This document shows positions 38,701-53,700 of a stretch of 64,000 nt of DNA, piece by piece. A program made the translations under genes and the position numbers. Each line of letters opens with the position of its first letter. Position 1 is the first letter of the stretch. Source of the stretch: Dryobates pubescens (taxonomy: Eukaryota; Chordata; Aves; Piciformes; Picidae); the NCBI RefSeq assembly GCF_014839835.1, contig NC_071615.1, forward strand, positions 1,550,001 through 1,614,000. Reading direction: 5' to 3'. The notes under the pieces were generated by a model. That model saw only the letters and a program-made list of their open reading frames with translations, searched no databases and was not told the origin of the DNA.

Positions 38701-41700
38701 ATCTGCTGCTGAGCCTGACACCCAGCCTGGCCACATGCTAAGAACTGGATTCATACCTGGCTTTTTGGAAGTTCGAAGTGTGTCAAATTCAGAAAAATCA
38801 TCTTTAACTGTACCATTCAAATTACTGAAGAGGTCAAAAGATGTACTTCCTGTTCAAAACAACAAGACAGCCCTGTCAGTAACACACCGTGGGATGCATC
38901 ACACACCTGAGCCTGTTCTAGCTCAGTCATGTCACCCAGAAGCCACTCGGTCAGGATCCAGGGCAGCCTAAGTGCTCCTACTCTTACTGACACACAGGGA
39001 GAAGGATCTGTCCTGTCCCACAGGACAAGTAAATCAGAGCAGGGTGTTTTTAAAGCAGGGTGAGGCACACCTCAGCAGGCTGGGGTTTACTGGGTGTCTG
39101 CTCTATGTACAGACAGGGATATATGGCTGCAGAAGGAGAGAACAGCATTGAATTTACAGCCTGAACTATCAAGTGGGTTAATCAGCCCTCAAGTAAAACA
39201 CACCTCTGAAGACAGTCCCAAAGACAAACACAGCATTGCTGCAGCTTCAGTGGTGATTTGACTTTCTGCTTCCAAAGTTAAAAGGAAGAGGAATGCAACA
39301 GAAAAGGTTATCTATGCAGTGTAGAGATGGTGAGGGCCTGTTAGCTAAAGCTTGCCCATACTTTGCAACCAATGAACACAGAACATCTTCAAAATGTCAA
39401 CACAACCTTACCTCAAAATTGAGGAAGAAAAACCACACCTAAATGAACAGCCATCTGAAAAGCTTTTGAGTTCCCCCCCACACACACATACATTTTTTTT
39501 CCTGTTGAAGTGTTTTTCTAATTTAGTTTCAACCTTCAATACATTTCAAGCAAATGAAGGCAGAGACTCAGCTCAACACAGAGCATAAAAAGACAAACCC
39601 ATCAGAATGAGTAAAAATTATGTACAACAATGCCACTTATCCAGAACAAAGACCCACCACAGCTGAAGAATCACTCCCATAAGCATCCAGTTATTGCCCT
39701 TTGCCCAGTGAAAAGCTGATTAGGCAGCACTAATTTCTGCAGTGCTCAGATCCCTTTGTTTATTACATACAGAGATGAATGACCAGCAGAAAAAATGCAT
39801 TTTGGATGCATTTAGCCACGGAGCCCATGTGAAAACAGCAGGTATTAAGATTCATCAAGGTTGCATTAGTCACAGAGAGACTGGCCAATTACATCAGCAC
39901 CTTCTGCATCTTGCAACAACAGCGTAGGGATAGCTTTCACACCCTCCCTCTCAAGTAGCAAACCTTCATTTGCACCTCTAAACGTCTCCTCCCAGCACGG
40001 AGCTGCTCCACCTCTCAATCTACATCTGGGGAGACCTCCATCTGCACAGCTATTGATCACGATGAAAGGTAAAATTATAGCATCATTCATTTCCAGAAAT
40101 TAAGGCCTTGTCTAACTAAAGTCCATCTAACCATCCAACTGCAGCAGCAGTTGTGAGTGCTCAGCATACATCCACACAGAGCAATAAAAGAACGTGGAAG
40201 GGACAGAGCACAAAGCAGCAAGGTGAATTCAGAGCTCCAAGTCAGAGCAATTACATCTAAAGCTCTTTTTGCTGCTAGCTGTTACAACTGCCATTTATTT
40301 TACAGACCAGCTCTGCAAATTGCTCAGCACATTACTTCTTTTGACTAACCACAGCAAGAAAATCATTCAGATTTCACCTCCACTACTCAAACAATACAGA
40401 TGTGGGATGAGTCTGTTTCTCACCAGAAGTAGACAGAGGTTTGTTTGCAGGTGCTGGTCCCCAAGGATCCACAGAGGATTTTGCTGCAGTAGAAGATGGC
40501 TGAGCAGGAGCCCAAGGGTCAACATTTTTGGACAGAGGCTGAGCTGTGGTGGATCCTGCTGGTGCTGCCCAGGGGTCAACAGAAGCAGCTGGTTTGGCAC
40601 CTGCAAGAAGAGCCAGCAGGAACACACGTCAGTGAGGTTCCCTTTGGATCTCTCTTCTGATCCATTCATGTCAATGAGTATTGAACTGAAATAGGAGAAG
40701 CAACTCAACATCAGGAATGCTGGAAAGCCTCAGCATCTGTGTCACACACACCAAAAACAACAGCACAAGTAAACTCTGTCAAACCTGCAGTTCCAGCCAG
40801 AACATACACTGCCACCAACATGGCAAGACCTGTCTGAAGGTGACCAAAAGCTAGGGTACCCTTATGAACTCAGGGGTAAGGAGGATTCTAAAAAGCCTCT
40901 GTGTAAAATGTAGGTAATACACAATATGAAGACTTGGACAAGGCAATCTGCAAGGCTCAAAGGGAACAGCTGTCAAACTCTTTTAACCATACTGTTATTT
41001 ATAATCAGCTCCCTCGAGCTAATTGTGCTTTTTGTTCCCATTTCTAAGGACTCATCCTGACACAGAGCTAAGCTGCCCACTGACTTCTCTTCCTCTGTGC
41101 TCTTTTTTAAACCCAACACCTGTATCTTCAGGAGGAGCTGCTGGAAGGTGTCCAGAGAAGGGCAACAAAGCTGGGGAGGGGTCTGAAGCACAGCCCTGTG
41201 AGGGGAGGCTGAGGGAGCTGGGGTTGCTTAGCCTGGAAAAGAGGCTCAGGGGAGAACTTACTGCTCTCTACAACTACCTGAAAGGAGGCTGCAGCCAGGT
41301 GGGGGTTGGGCTCTCCTGCCAGGCAACCACCAATAGAACAAGAGGACACAGTCTCAAGCTGTGCCAGGGGAGGTGTCAGGAAGAAGCTGTGCTGGGTGTC
41401 AGGAAGAAGTTCTTCACAGAGAGATTGGCCATTGCAATGTGCTGCCCAGGGAAGTGGAGTCACCATCACTGGAGGTGTTTAAGAGGAGCTTGGATCAACT
41501 AAAGCATGGCACCAAGTTGATCAGATAGTGCTGGGTGATAGGTTGGACTTGATCTCCAAGGGCTTTTCCAACCTAGTTAATTCTATTCTAAGATGCTGAA
41601 ACTCTTCATTCCTACAAATTCTGGTGACCAAACAGCTTCAGAGTGTGCACAAGGTTAGGGCTGCTTACTGTGAAGTGACAAATTAAGTGACAAAGGAAAA

Positions 41701-44700
41701 GGAGGAGGAAAGAGAAAAAAACCTTGCCTTGCTATGTACAATTTCCTGACAGTTTTTTTTCTTCTTCCTCTCCAACCTACTAATTTATTGCTTTTCAGCT
41801 TAGGTGACCCCTTCTTCCTTCTACTATGAAATGAAACTGTCCTGGCTTATCAGAGCAGGAACGTGCGGGAAGGGGAAGCTGGGACTCGACGCGCACATCC
41901 TGCGCGGCTCCGCGGGGCTCAGTCGCCGTCAAGTCAAACGCTACGTGCAAACATTGCCCCTTCCCAGTGAAGCTTCTCAGCCAGGCATGGTTTAACTGCT
42001 GAAGAAGCACAACTGTATAACCCAAGGGCAGGACAGCATCATCCACGCAGTACACGGCTGCTCTCTTTCATCCCCGTCTGGGTTTCAAGCCGTAACTGAA
42101 CATTGGTTTCATTTCTAACGCTACACACGAACGCCCCTGGCATCACAGGGTCTTCTGAGGAGGGCCTGGGGGAACTGGGTTCAGCCTGGGGAAAAGGAGG
42201 CTGAGGGGGAGACCTTCTGTTGGCCATTGGAATGGGCTGCCCAGGGAGGTGGTGGAGTCAGCATCCCTGGAGGTGTTCAAAAAGGGATTGGACGTGGCAC
42301 TTGGAGCCGTGGTTTAGTCAGTCAGGAGGTGCTGGGTGACAGGTTGGACTTGATGATCCCTGGGGTCTTTTCCAACCTTATTGATTCTATGATTCTTCTG
42401 ACCCTTTACAGGTCACTCAAAGGAGACTGGAGCAAGGTTGGGGCTGGTCTCTTCTGCCTAGTAACAAGTGACAGGACAATAGCAAATGGCCTGAAGTGGC
42501 ACCAAGCGAGGTTTAGGTTTGGCTAGCAGAAGAAACTTCTCCACTGAACAGACTCCCCAGGGAGAGGGTTGAATCCCCACCCCTGGAGGTGTTTCAAACA
42601 GGCAGAGATGCAGTGCTGAGGAACATGGTTGGACTCAATCTTACAAATCTTTTCCAAGCAATGTGATTCTGTGATGCTACAGCAGCCTTGGCAATCAGTG
42701 CAACACTACACAGGAGTGGAAATCCCAATTTGATCTTGGTCTTCATTTCATCCACAGGCAGCATGGTCTTGCTGCAGCTTTGGGGAAGGAAATGCTACAA
42801 TTCCCCTAGCAAGCCCAACTATTCCCACAGGGATACTTACATTTCTTTTATCCACCCTCAGTGCTGAGCTCCTAGCAATGCCACACAAGAAATGCTAATG
42901 ACAGCACTTCCCCTAAGAGCAGCTTTCCAAAATGCCTTTTCTCTCATAAAGAGAGCACAAAATGAGAGCACTTGGGAAGATACCTTCCCCTAGCTTCCAT
43001 TATCTCTCCTGAAATGCCAAAGCACAGGCAGGATCTGAGAAGTACAGTTTAATGAGTCACTCTTATTGGCAGTTAAATTCATACATCATACACCTTCAAG
43101 ACTATCCTCAGGGGCCACATGACCAGCAAGCTGGAACAAGGAGCTGCTCTATGGCATTAATAAAGTTGGAAGCCACTGGGAGGAACTGCTACAGCTGCCA
43201 CTGGTGCAAGGAAAATCTTGTCAGAGGATGATCTACTGAGCACAAGGTTCAAGATGCATTTTGGTTTTTAACCACAGAAAAATACACTCAGCAGCCTGAA
43301 GGCACTGAACTTGGACTTTCTGATTTCATGCTTGCAGTGTATCACTAAAGAAATTCCATTTAGAACAATGAACCACAGGTGGCCCAGCAGCTATGTAGGT
43401 GCCTTTAATGTCACCAGGAGGAGGGGAAATAAATAAATAAGTAAAGCCTGCATTTCATTATTAAGCTTCAGAATGTTCATCAGGAGTCTGGACTGTGGTG
43501 TGCTGAATGCTAATGCAAATGACTTTGAAGCACTTTAGAGTGGAGGTCATAGAATCATCAGCCTGAAGCAAAACTGACAGAACTAAGCTGTTGGCCCTCA
43601 TGAAAAAGCTTCCCCCTGCACAGAAACCCCTTGCCCCTCAAAACAAAGAAAGAAAGACTCCAAAGCCAAATAATAATAATGATAAAAAGACTGGCAGCTC
43701 CAATTCCACAGCTGTGGCAAAGAGGAGGAACCATCAACTTTCTTATGCAATAGAGTAACTCCTTGGACAGCCTTTGGCTAACCCAGACCACAGCACACTA
43801 CCCAGGCAGTAGCACACACAAAAGCAAACACAGAAAGAAGCTTAATTGCTCCTCAAGAGGTGAAGCACTGGCTCTTTCACTTCAGCAAGATGCCACAGCT
43901 TTACAATCAAAAGCTGAGGAAACTCAGTGAGGATTTAAAATGGCAACCTCCATGTTTCTTTTTTTGTTGCTCAGTATACAGATGTCCATTTGCAGCCTTT
44001 AATCCATTTGGTCCTGAGGGTGTAACACACTGCATTTCACCAGGAGCAATTAAAGATGTAGTTAATTCAGACCTACAATCTTCCTAACCACAGCATCCTG
44101 CCTTACTGGCAACCCATGACACTGGGCACAAGCAGCAGACAAAGCCTGAGCCTTCCCCCGTCCTGAAACAAGTTGGGTTTGCTGTATAGAGACAGCTGAA
44201 GCTTCACTCAAGCTTTCTTAAGATTCAAAATGCACAGAGGAAAAACCCAGCTGCTTAAACCTCAGGAAGAAGAGTGCAACTTCCATTTGTTTCTGCTTGG
44301 AAATGTGTTAGAGGAAGGTTAGACCTAGGGCAGGGGACACAGTCAGAACAGATCACTATCCAGCATGACCTAAGACGCTGAGCTACTTTGAAGAGCTCCA
44401 CATGAAAATGCACAATCTTTTAAGCAAGCATTTCTGCTGGCAGTTTACTCTTACCAAATGATTGCCAGGGGTCAGAGGCAGTAGCTGCAACTGTGGATCC
44501 TCCCCAAGGATCGGTTTGGTTTGCAACAGCGGGAGGTCCCCAAGGCTCCGTTTTTGGCGGGGCGGGTGCCGAGGAGGGCAGGGCATCCATGAGGTCCAGC
44601 AGAGTGGTGTGCTGAGGGCAGGAAGAATCTGAGCTTTAATCAAGAGCATCACCCATTGGAAGACAAAACCCATGAGAGTGAAGAAGCACTTATTATGAAT

Positions 44701-47700
44701 TTTTTTCCTTTTATACACCTGCATTGACTAGTAGTTTGAAAGTTAACCCGCACGGAAGCAGCTTTAAGCTATACAACAAAGCCATCCCAGCAGCATAAAA
44801 GAGCTCAGTCATTAAGCTATGTTGTGTTACTGTTTTTCAGCTTTTGGCAGCACAACCAGGAGTTTCTTAGGCGAAGGCACTACCTCCTTCTTTTTGGGAA
44901 TTTTAATTGTGTCTCTGCGACTCTCCTCCAGAGCCATCTGTAATCTCAGATCATCTCCGCGTCTGAGGCGCTCCTCCTGCAAAGGAAATCAACACTGTTG
45001 ATATAGACCGTTAGCCTAGGCTGGGCGGCTCGCTCCCTCCTGGTGCCTAGCCCCCTGGGCAGGACATTGCCAGGGAAGGCCTGGCGCTGTTCCCTGCCGC
45101 CCTAAGAGCGATGCGTCACAGGCACCTGCCGGGGGACTGCCAGGACTGCTCGCTGGAACTTGCACACACAGCACAAGTAGAGGGGAAAGGATTGCTGGTG
45201 ATTCTTGCCTCAAACAGAGGCCAGGAGCACCCTGACTCCCTAACACCCACCAGCATGACTGGATCGATTTGCCTGACTGAAGTTTACCCTCCTGTAGTTT
45301 TCCTCCTCATGGGAAAGCTACAAAGGAAATGTTCTTTCCAGAATTCAACGCTGGAAGCACCACAGGACTTCAAAAGAAAGTCAATAGCCCATCTCCAAAT
45401 TACGGTGATGAGCATTCAAACCACCACTGAAGGACACAGGCATTTGAACTTTAATTCTCCTGCCTTCTTTCAGCTTCCCTCTGCTCCTGACGTGACTGTT
45501 AGAAAGAAGTGAAATCACTTAGCTACCTCCATGCATGTTTTGTAGGCTGTTAACACCTAGACTGCCATGTCTGTGGTACATCTAACTGCTCTAAGTATCT
45601 TTGCCTGCATCACGTTCTTCAGAAGTTGACTAATCCCCCAGCTGGAATTTCCCTGGTGATTTTTGGTTTAAGCTATTTCAACTGATACTCTGATTTTGAG
45701 ATTCTTTCACTTCATTGCTCAATAATGACAAAGTTTACTGGATGGTAGCTTCCCCTTTCCAAGCACAGAGATACAAATGTTCAACATCCAGCAGCAAACT
45801 AATCTTGCAACAGGAAGCCTCTAAAACGTTACAGGCACTCAGCATGGCTGACTTCAATTTTCACTCGCAGCTGAGATTCAATAACTTTGTTAGACATTAA
45901 CATGCAATAAACCTTATCCACAGCTACAGCATTTACTCCAAATCCACAATGAGCCTCCTAAAAGTTAACACAGTAACATAACCCAGGAGGTAAGATGAGG
46001 AATCAGTTCATCCAGTCTTTTAAACCAGGTTCTGCACATGTTCTAGAAGTTTGTGCCAGGTCACCCTTCTGCTCCAGACAATCTTACCCAGCGCACAGAT
46101 CACTCAACCTGTCACTGTAACCAGAATCCACCGACACTGCTCATGCTGGCCCCGTTAATGAAGGCTTTCAGGACTAGTCATGTTTTCAGTGCTTCCTCAC
46201 TGAAAACATCTTCAGTAATGTGCTGATTAACATCCTCCCACACCAAGTCTTCTTTGCAAAGTGACTGTCATCTTCCACTAGTCTCAACAGCTCGGAGGCT
46301 GAAGTTACTTTAAGAAAGAGAGATTTTAAACAGCATATAAGAGAGTAACATCTTCCCAAATGGCCTTTCTGCTTTCTCTCCCCCTATTCCACCTGGAGCA
46401 AAGCCAAGCTGCCATTGGAAAAAACCAACCAAACAAGCCACAGCACCAAAGCAAAGAGGATTGTAGACTCAGCTATGAAAGCATGGGCACTTTGGAAAAC
46501 CTACACGGGAACTGACCTGCTCCGCCACTTCTCGGCTCATGGCCAGCGCCAGCTGCAGTTGGAGCTCCTCCTCCCCACTGGTCTGAGGCCGAGCCTGCTC
46601 GAGCTCCGAGGAAACTCGAGGGGATGTAGCTGTGGAGACAAAACCCACCACATTTAACACACCCAACAATGAAGAGATATGTCCTACCACAAGGTGAGTG
46701 GCAAGGCACTGGAAAAGGTTGCCCAGAGAAGTTGTGGAGGTTCCAAGCCTGGAGCCACTCAAAGCCAGGCTGGATAGGGCCTTGAACAACCTGGTCTAGT
46801 AGGAGGCGTCTCTGCCCATGGCAGGGGGGTGGAACTAGACTTCTAGCATCCCTTCCAACACAAACCATTCTATGATTCCATGGCATCAGGTCTCATTATC
46901 TGAGCAGACCACCCCCCCAACTTTCACATAGCCATTCTGAGAGGTCTCCAGCACAGCAACAGGTTCCCTGGGTGACAGGGACCACCAACTTGCTGAGCAC
47001 CAGCAGTTCCCTCACCCAAGCACCAGCAGCTCCCTCACCCATAGCAGATAAAGGTCCTACTAATGCTGAGGTTAACCAGCCTGGACAATTGAGCATGCAA
47101 AACTTTGCAAGACAGTTCCATCCTGCAAAACAAAGGCTTTTTGTGCTGGTGGGGATGCAGGATCAAGAAGAATCACCAAAGAACGCTGGATGCACCGCCT
47201 TAGCTATCAGAGCTACAAGGGGCAGGACACCAACTCAAAAAAGCTACAGTATTAGTTGTTCAGGACAAACATTTATTGACATTTCCTACATCTTCCCAAG
47301 TCCATAAGGATTTGCTGGGAGTTGGCCAGTGTCAGGGTAAAACTGGATACCACCCACTCCTCTGTAAAATAATACAGTCTTAATGGGACAGATAAAGAAC
47401 TATTCTTGACTGTTAAAGAGGCTCAGAGTACAAACAAGCCAGCTATTCATGCTCCAAATTTACAGCAATACTGTACCATTCTCCCTGCTGAAAAAGAAAA
47501 GTTTGGTACAGAAGTTGTGGGGGTTGTCTGGCTTTTGTTGTTGGTCTGTCTTTGGATGAAGATGACTATTAGCTGGTAATCTACCCTCCTCCTCCTCCAG
47601 TAACAGTCAAGCTTGACAGCTCAAATACAACTTCTTCATACACAAATCATCTTGCAGTTCTGTTTTTACTACAGCAGAACACAAAAATTCCCACCCCAAT

Positions 47701-50700
47701 AGGACACCACCAGTAGGTTTAGCCCTAGAGAGTAATTCAACTCTTTCTGTGCTCACTCCCTCAGATAATTCTCTAGCATCAAAATAATTTACACAGAAAT
47801 TGTCTTACTCCAGCAAGGAAGCTTGTGGTTAAGGGCTGCAATGATAATCAGGTTGGCAAAATACATACTGACATTTAATAAAGAGGAACTGTATTTTTAA
47901 ACCAGTGTGTCAAGCTCAAAAGAAATCCAGTTCCTCTTTAACAGCTCAGTTGGGCTTGTAAAGACTACCTTGCCAACTGTCACTTTAAAACCAACTTTTC
48001 CAGCCACTACTTTAATCCTCCAGATACTCCCCAGTCCTGACTGCCACCAAGTATTACAAAATAAAACCTGCAACCTTCCCTCTCATGCAGCAGGAAGGTG
48101 ACTTTGGGAAGAAGGAATGACTTTCAAATGTGCCATCCCATCCCACTTTTTTCCCCTGAAGTGACAAATTCATTTATCACCCAAAATGACTCTTCCATGT
48201 TGTGCTGATCCTGAAGCTTTTGAGCCACCCAGACCAGCTCTTTTCTTCATATAAGTGTTACTCACACCTCACTTCTATTACTTTTCAAACTTAATTTATT
48301 TAGATATAAAGCATCTAAATTTAGCCTGCATCACTGGGTGGTTTTTGCTCCAACAGCCACAGACAGGCTCTCCAATACATTATATGGACTGTTGTAGACT
48401 TAAGGGAGGAATAAACTGGGCTTCAGACAAGAGGATGTTTGACAGCATGGAAAATGCAACCTTTATGTGTTTGTAAAGCTTCAATAGTCTTAAATACTGA
48501 AATAAAGAGAATGAAAACCAAAACAAAACTCAGCATGAGATTATCAAAGGTAGCCCAGGACAGAAATACTGAGATCCTTCTCTGATCTGTCAGTCAAAAT
48601 AAAAGTAGTTGAGTACATCCACATGGACTCAGAAAAGCCCTTTGATACTAAATAGGATGTTTCTGTTAAACAGAGGAGAGTGTAAGTACTAAAATAGAAT
48701 CATAGAATGGCTTGGAAGGGACCTTAAAGATCTAGTTCCAATCCCCCTGCCATGGGGAGGGACACCTCCCACTAGACCTGGTTGCAAAGAGAAACTGTCA
48801 AAGCAGGAGGAGAAACTGGAGTATTTCAAAGACGACTGAGAAGTGAAATGAGAAATTATTCCTGTAGCAACCACCTTCTGCTACTTGAAGGCACCAACTG
48901 CAAGTGACAGAGAACCTTCTTTAGTATTAAACCACAAGCTAACTCCTGGGCACCAACCTAAAACTATCACCAAGCTCGGCACTACTGAGCTCCTCTAACA
49001 CACCAACTGCAGGACCAGACACTCAAATCCCAGGGAGATGATTTCAAAAGAGAACAGGTGGGGCAATACTTCCCTTCTGAGTACAGAGAGTATTTGACCT
49101 GCTTATCTTTACAAAAGAGAAGATTGAGCAGTTTATGGTTTCCATCAGGCTTCCAAAGACTAGGGAGAAAACATATTTAGGACAAAGGGCAAGAAACTGA
49201 CCATGATTACATTGGAGAGACAGAAAGAAGTGGCTTTCCAGCAGGAATTCTAGAAGGAAAGAGTCATAACTGGCTTAAACCCAGGGCTAGATAAGCATAC
49301 AAATGGGACACCAACAGTCACAGAACCCCAGCATGGTGAGGGTTGGAAGGGACCTTTGGAGATCATCCAGTCCAGTCCCCCTGCTTGAGCAGGGGCTTCC
49401 AGAGCAGGCTGCCCAGGTTCACAATGTCCAGGTGGATTTGGAATCTCTCCCGAAAAGGAGACAAGAGTCACCTGAGAACAGATGGCAAGAGGACTACCAT
49501 CAGGCAGGTACCTTCTGCTCTTCTCTTTCTTTAACTGCAATCATGGGGAAGAATGTGACTTCCTGCACCTTTCATACAGGATTTTTCCATCTCTGTTGAC
49601 ATTCCACAACAACAATGGACTTAAAACGATCTGGCACAATGACTTAAAATGAGTTCACTCTGTTGATTTTCCTCCCCTTTCCATATGAAGAACTACTCAC
49701 TCAAAGCACTTGCCCCATCCAGCTTTTAACAGCTTTTGCACTAAAATGCTGCAAGAAGCAGGGATTGCATCTTACTCCAAATACTTTTCTTGCCTTCCCA
49801 TGATGGGCTCTGCCTTCCAGCCAGGCAAGGGAAAGGCAGGCTGGATTTGGCAGGGAGCTCCATGACCCCAGGGCTCCCAACAGAGCCCAGCATTCAAGAG
49901 GCTCTGGGATGGGCACACAGATAATAAGGGGTCTCACGGATACAGCTTATTTCTTTTCACTTTTGGGCTTTCCAGCAATTCATTCTGCTTGGTTTTATCA
50001 ACTCTAAAAGGCCCTTTAGTGCTCATCTTAGGAAGAAAAGGAGAAAATTGTCAATTTGAAATTCTTCCTTGGGCTTCACATAAAAAATAATTGATAAAAA
50101 AATGTTGCTTCTGCAGTGGTTATAAAACTATCTACACTCAATAGCTGCCAGCATGTTATGTGAAAAAGGATTAAGGGTCCTCAGCAGAGGAGAGACAGGG
50201 ACCTGTTGGAGCAGGGCCAACAGAGGCCACAGCAATGAAGTGAGGGCTGGAAGCCCTCTGCTGTGAGGCCAGGCTGAGATAGTTGGGGTTGTTCAGCCTG
50301 AGGAAGAGAAGGCTTCAGGGAGGAGACCTTCCTGTGGCCTTTCAGTACTTTAAGTATTCATGGAGTGTACAAGAAAGATGGGGACAGACTTTTGATGGTT
50401 TTAAACTGAGAGATTTAGACTAGATCTAGATTATTATTTTTTTACACTGAGGGTGGTGAAAGAGTGGCCCAGGCTGCCCATTCCCAGGCCACACTGCTCT
50501 GGGCTCCGAAAGACCTGTTCCACTTGAAGATGTCCCTGCTAACTGCAGGGGAGCTGGACTGGATGGCATCTAGAGGTCCCTTCCAACCCACAGCATTCCA
50601 TGAGTCCCAGAGAAATTCAAAATACTGCTCTTGGTAGTAACCTGACATGGTTTAGCCCCCAGCTGCACTCCTACACTCCCACAGCACTGCGACTGCCCTC

Positions 50701-53700
50701 CTCCACCGGCCTGCTCCTGCGTTGATGTTTTCATCGCAGGGACTCAGCAGCAAGGTTACTGCCTCAGGAACAGTATCCCTGCCACACAAAGCATCTCTTA
50801 TCCCACAGCACATGACAGTTAACTCAGACGTTTATGTAAGATGGGACTCAATAGATCAATTCTGACCTGCTAAGCCCTGCTTTTGTGGCTGCTTTGAGAA
50901 TCTGGAGATCCTGGCCCTCCTCAGAAGCCAGCCCTGTGGGGCTCTGCTGCTGCAGGGAGAGATGCTACCAGGACAGGCTCTCTTCTCTACACGACTCAAG
51001 CTGCAGCAGGAGGAAATCATTTCCAGCCTCAGTTAATCACTAAAGCAGGATCCTGCTCCACCATCTGTCTGGTACAGGTGATGACATCTCTCATACACAT
51101 CTATGGGTAATTTACTGTATTTTGGCTCTATTAAAAACCCTCTGCAGGGGTCTATAGGTTTGGTTAAGTTAGGAGTTGAAGTGTACACACCCAGAAAGCT
51201 GAATTACTGCTTCCTTACATTAGCAGCAACAACAACAAAAAATCAATCCCAGCACACAGGAAAAAAAAGAGACTCAATATTGTCATGCAGAAGTGTGCAC
51301 TGGGTCTGCTGGGTGGCTTTTTGTTGCTGTTGTTTTGTAAATGTCACTCTGGCCCAAGCGATGGCACAGAGCACCCTGGAAATTAATCCCCAGCTTTATC
51401 ACCTGCAGGTGACATTCCTCAGGACAGAATTCAGCTCTTACTCACACCTGCTCAGAAAGCAAAGCTGCTCCCTCCTCCAATTAGTATGCCTACAAAGGGA
51501 GACAAAACCCAGGCTGATGTGAAAAATTAGAAAAATATGAAGGTAAGAACTTCCAAACTGAGAGCAGTTCTCTGGGGAAACAAGCAGGGATGCCATCTGT
51601 TACTCCTCAAATGAAAGACTATCTAAAGATGAAGACTCTGAAAAAGCCAATCTAACCTCTCCAATTATGACAGGGCATGTGCAAACTGTTTGATCTACAA
51701 GGAACCATGTGATCCACCTTTCCACTGGGAGTTAAAGAGATCTTTTCAAATAGAAGCCAAGAATTAACAGCACCTATTGACATGACAAGGTGGAGCTGCT
51801 GATCAGCTTTACTCCATGATTTCCAATTGCACAGCAGCAGACACAGCACTTTGGAAACTCATTTGGAACTAAACAAATCCTTGAGGCTTGGTTTGGTTAA
51901 AGAGCATTTTCTCTCTCTCAGGTGATCCCTACACTCACCTCAGCAGACACAGATCATTTCTGGCAGCTACAGAAGCTACACCAATGGCACCTCCCACCTT
52001 TACTTAGAGCACAAGATGAATAAAAGTATGGTAAAAGGATTAAACCCAGTGCTCAACTGACACCAGGCAGGTAACACAGGAGCCTACCAAATCCCTTCAA
52101 CACTTCTATCTACAGAAATTATCCAGGCAACTCATCCAGATTCATGGCTGGAGGATAAGCCAGACATTCTAGGGCTTGGAAGATGCTGAGGGAACTGAAG
52201 CACCTCTGTGAGGAGCAAAGTTTGAGAGACCTGGGACTGTTCAGCCTGAAGTACAGATCCCCAGAGGGGATCTTCTCAAAGCTCAGCAAGAACTAAAGGG
52301 TGGGGAGCAGGAGAATGGGGCCAGACTCTTTTCAGGGGTGCCTAGTGGCAGGATGGGGGGCAGCAGCACAAATTGGAACCCAGAAAGTTCAATCTGAACA
52401 GGAGGAGAAACTTCTTTGCTGCAGAAATGCTGGAGCCCTGGAGCAGGCAGCCCAGAGAGGTTGTGAAGTCTCCTTGTATGGAGATTCCAAAGCCCCCTGG
52501 ACACTGTGATCCTGGGCAAGCTGCTCTGGGTGACCCTGCTTTGGCAGTGGGGTTGGACTAGATGATTCCCAGAGGTTCCTTCCAACCCCACCATGCTGGG
52601 ATTCCGTGATATTCTCTGACTAAAATGAAAGGTCAGAGATGTATTCCACCTTGAAATGATGCAGAAGAGATTACCAAAAAGCCTTTACAAACAGGAGGGT
52701 TAGGAATTTCCTGCAGTCTCAAACCCAAATCAGTAATTCCTCTGAAGTATTTTCTACTCCTAGCAAAAGAGGAGAGACAAGGCTGAAACAGATGAGTGAA
52801 CACAGACTTGCTGATGCTTTACAGAACTGTTCTTAAATAATGACTCAACTTAATGTGAATAACCACTGGGAATATCAAACCCCATTATTTCAGCTAAAGA
52901 AAAACTGCTCCCAAAATCTTTCCAGGTAAGGTTAAACAGCCCTGGCATTTCCCAGCATCCATCAAAGCCCTTTCCAGTCCACTTTCACCAATTCTCTGTC
53001 AGACAGACTATACACTGAATGACTCTGATTTGAGTCAAGCAGCCAACCTCCAGGTGAGGTGCTCCTCTAAAACGAGGCCAGACTCTGGATGCCACCTCGT
53101 TCCCTATGCTGCTACACTTGTGTCAATGCCATCAGGACCTTAAACATACCAGTCCCACTCTGCCAGTGTTTCTAAGTGCCACCCAAGCCAGCTGATGGCC
53201 AAAGGATGTGTATGGCCTGAGATAACACAGGTAGGTCCTGGGTTAAGCATCACAGGATAGGACCTCTTTAATAAGCTGGGCTTCAGTAAACTTGGTTTTA
53301 AACATGAAGGCAATACAAGGAGAGGACCAGCACTCTCCAGCAATCCTTCAAAGTTGAAGCCAAGTTCAAACACATGATCTTCTGGGGGCAGGAGCACCAG
53401 GGAATTGGCTTTGCCAGGCACTTCCCTCCACGTACAGCATTTCCCTATCATTTTTCTGCCTTCCTTAATCACCCCAGCCACAGCAAATGACACATTGCTT
53501 CCTAAGCAGCCACAGCTCAACAGTGACAGTCTGGAGTGTTCTGCTGAAGAGAACAGTCAGGAAAGAACAAGGTACTCTCAGTCCCTACATTCTTGTCACA
53601 TCTCCCAGAAGATTCTGCAGGCCCAAGGTGCTCGAGCACAGCATGCTGCAAGTCCCCTAACTTGCCAGCCACACAGTACCAAGTTATGCTGCTTCTGTGC

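Larger units (their letters stand above)
40601..44454 (-). other. EPN2 intron between coding exons 4 and 5 (3.85 kb)
   Basis: It contains three plus-orientation CR1 fragments (41131-41592, 42150-42398, 42405-42680), antisense to EPN2. The stretch 42681-44454 is unique and AT-rich, with a short CpG cluster at about 41870-41945 and no gene seen. Confidence 0.75.

Noticed and set aside
41023-41502. 159-codon plus-strand open frame
   Set aside because: Mostly CR1 3' end sequence in an EPN2 intron.
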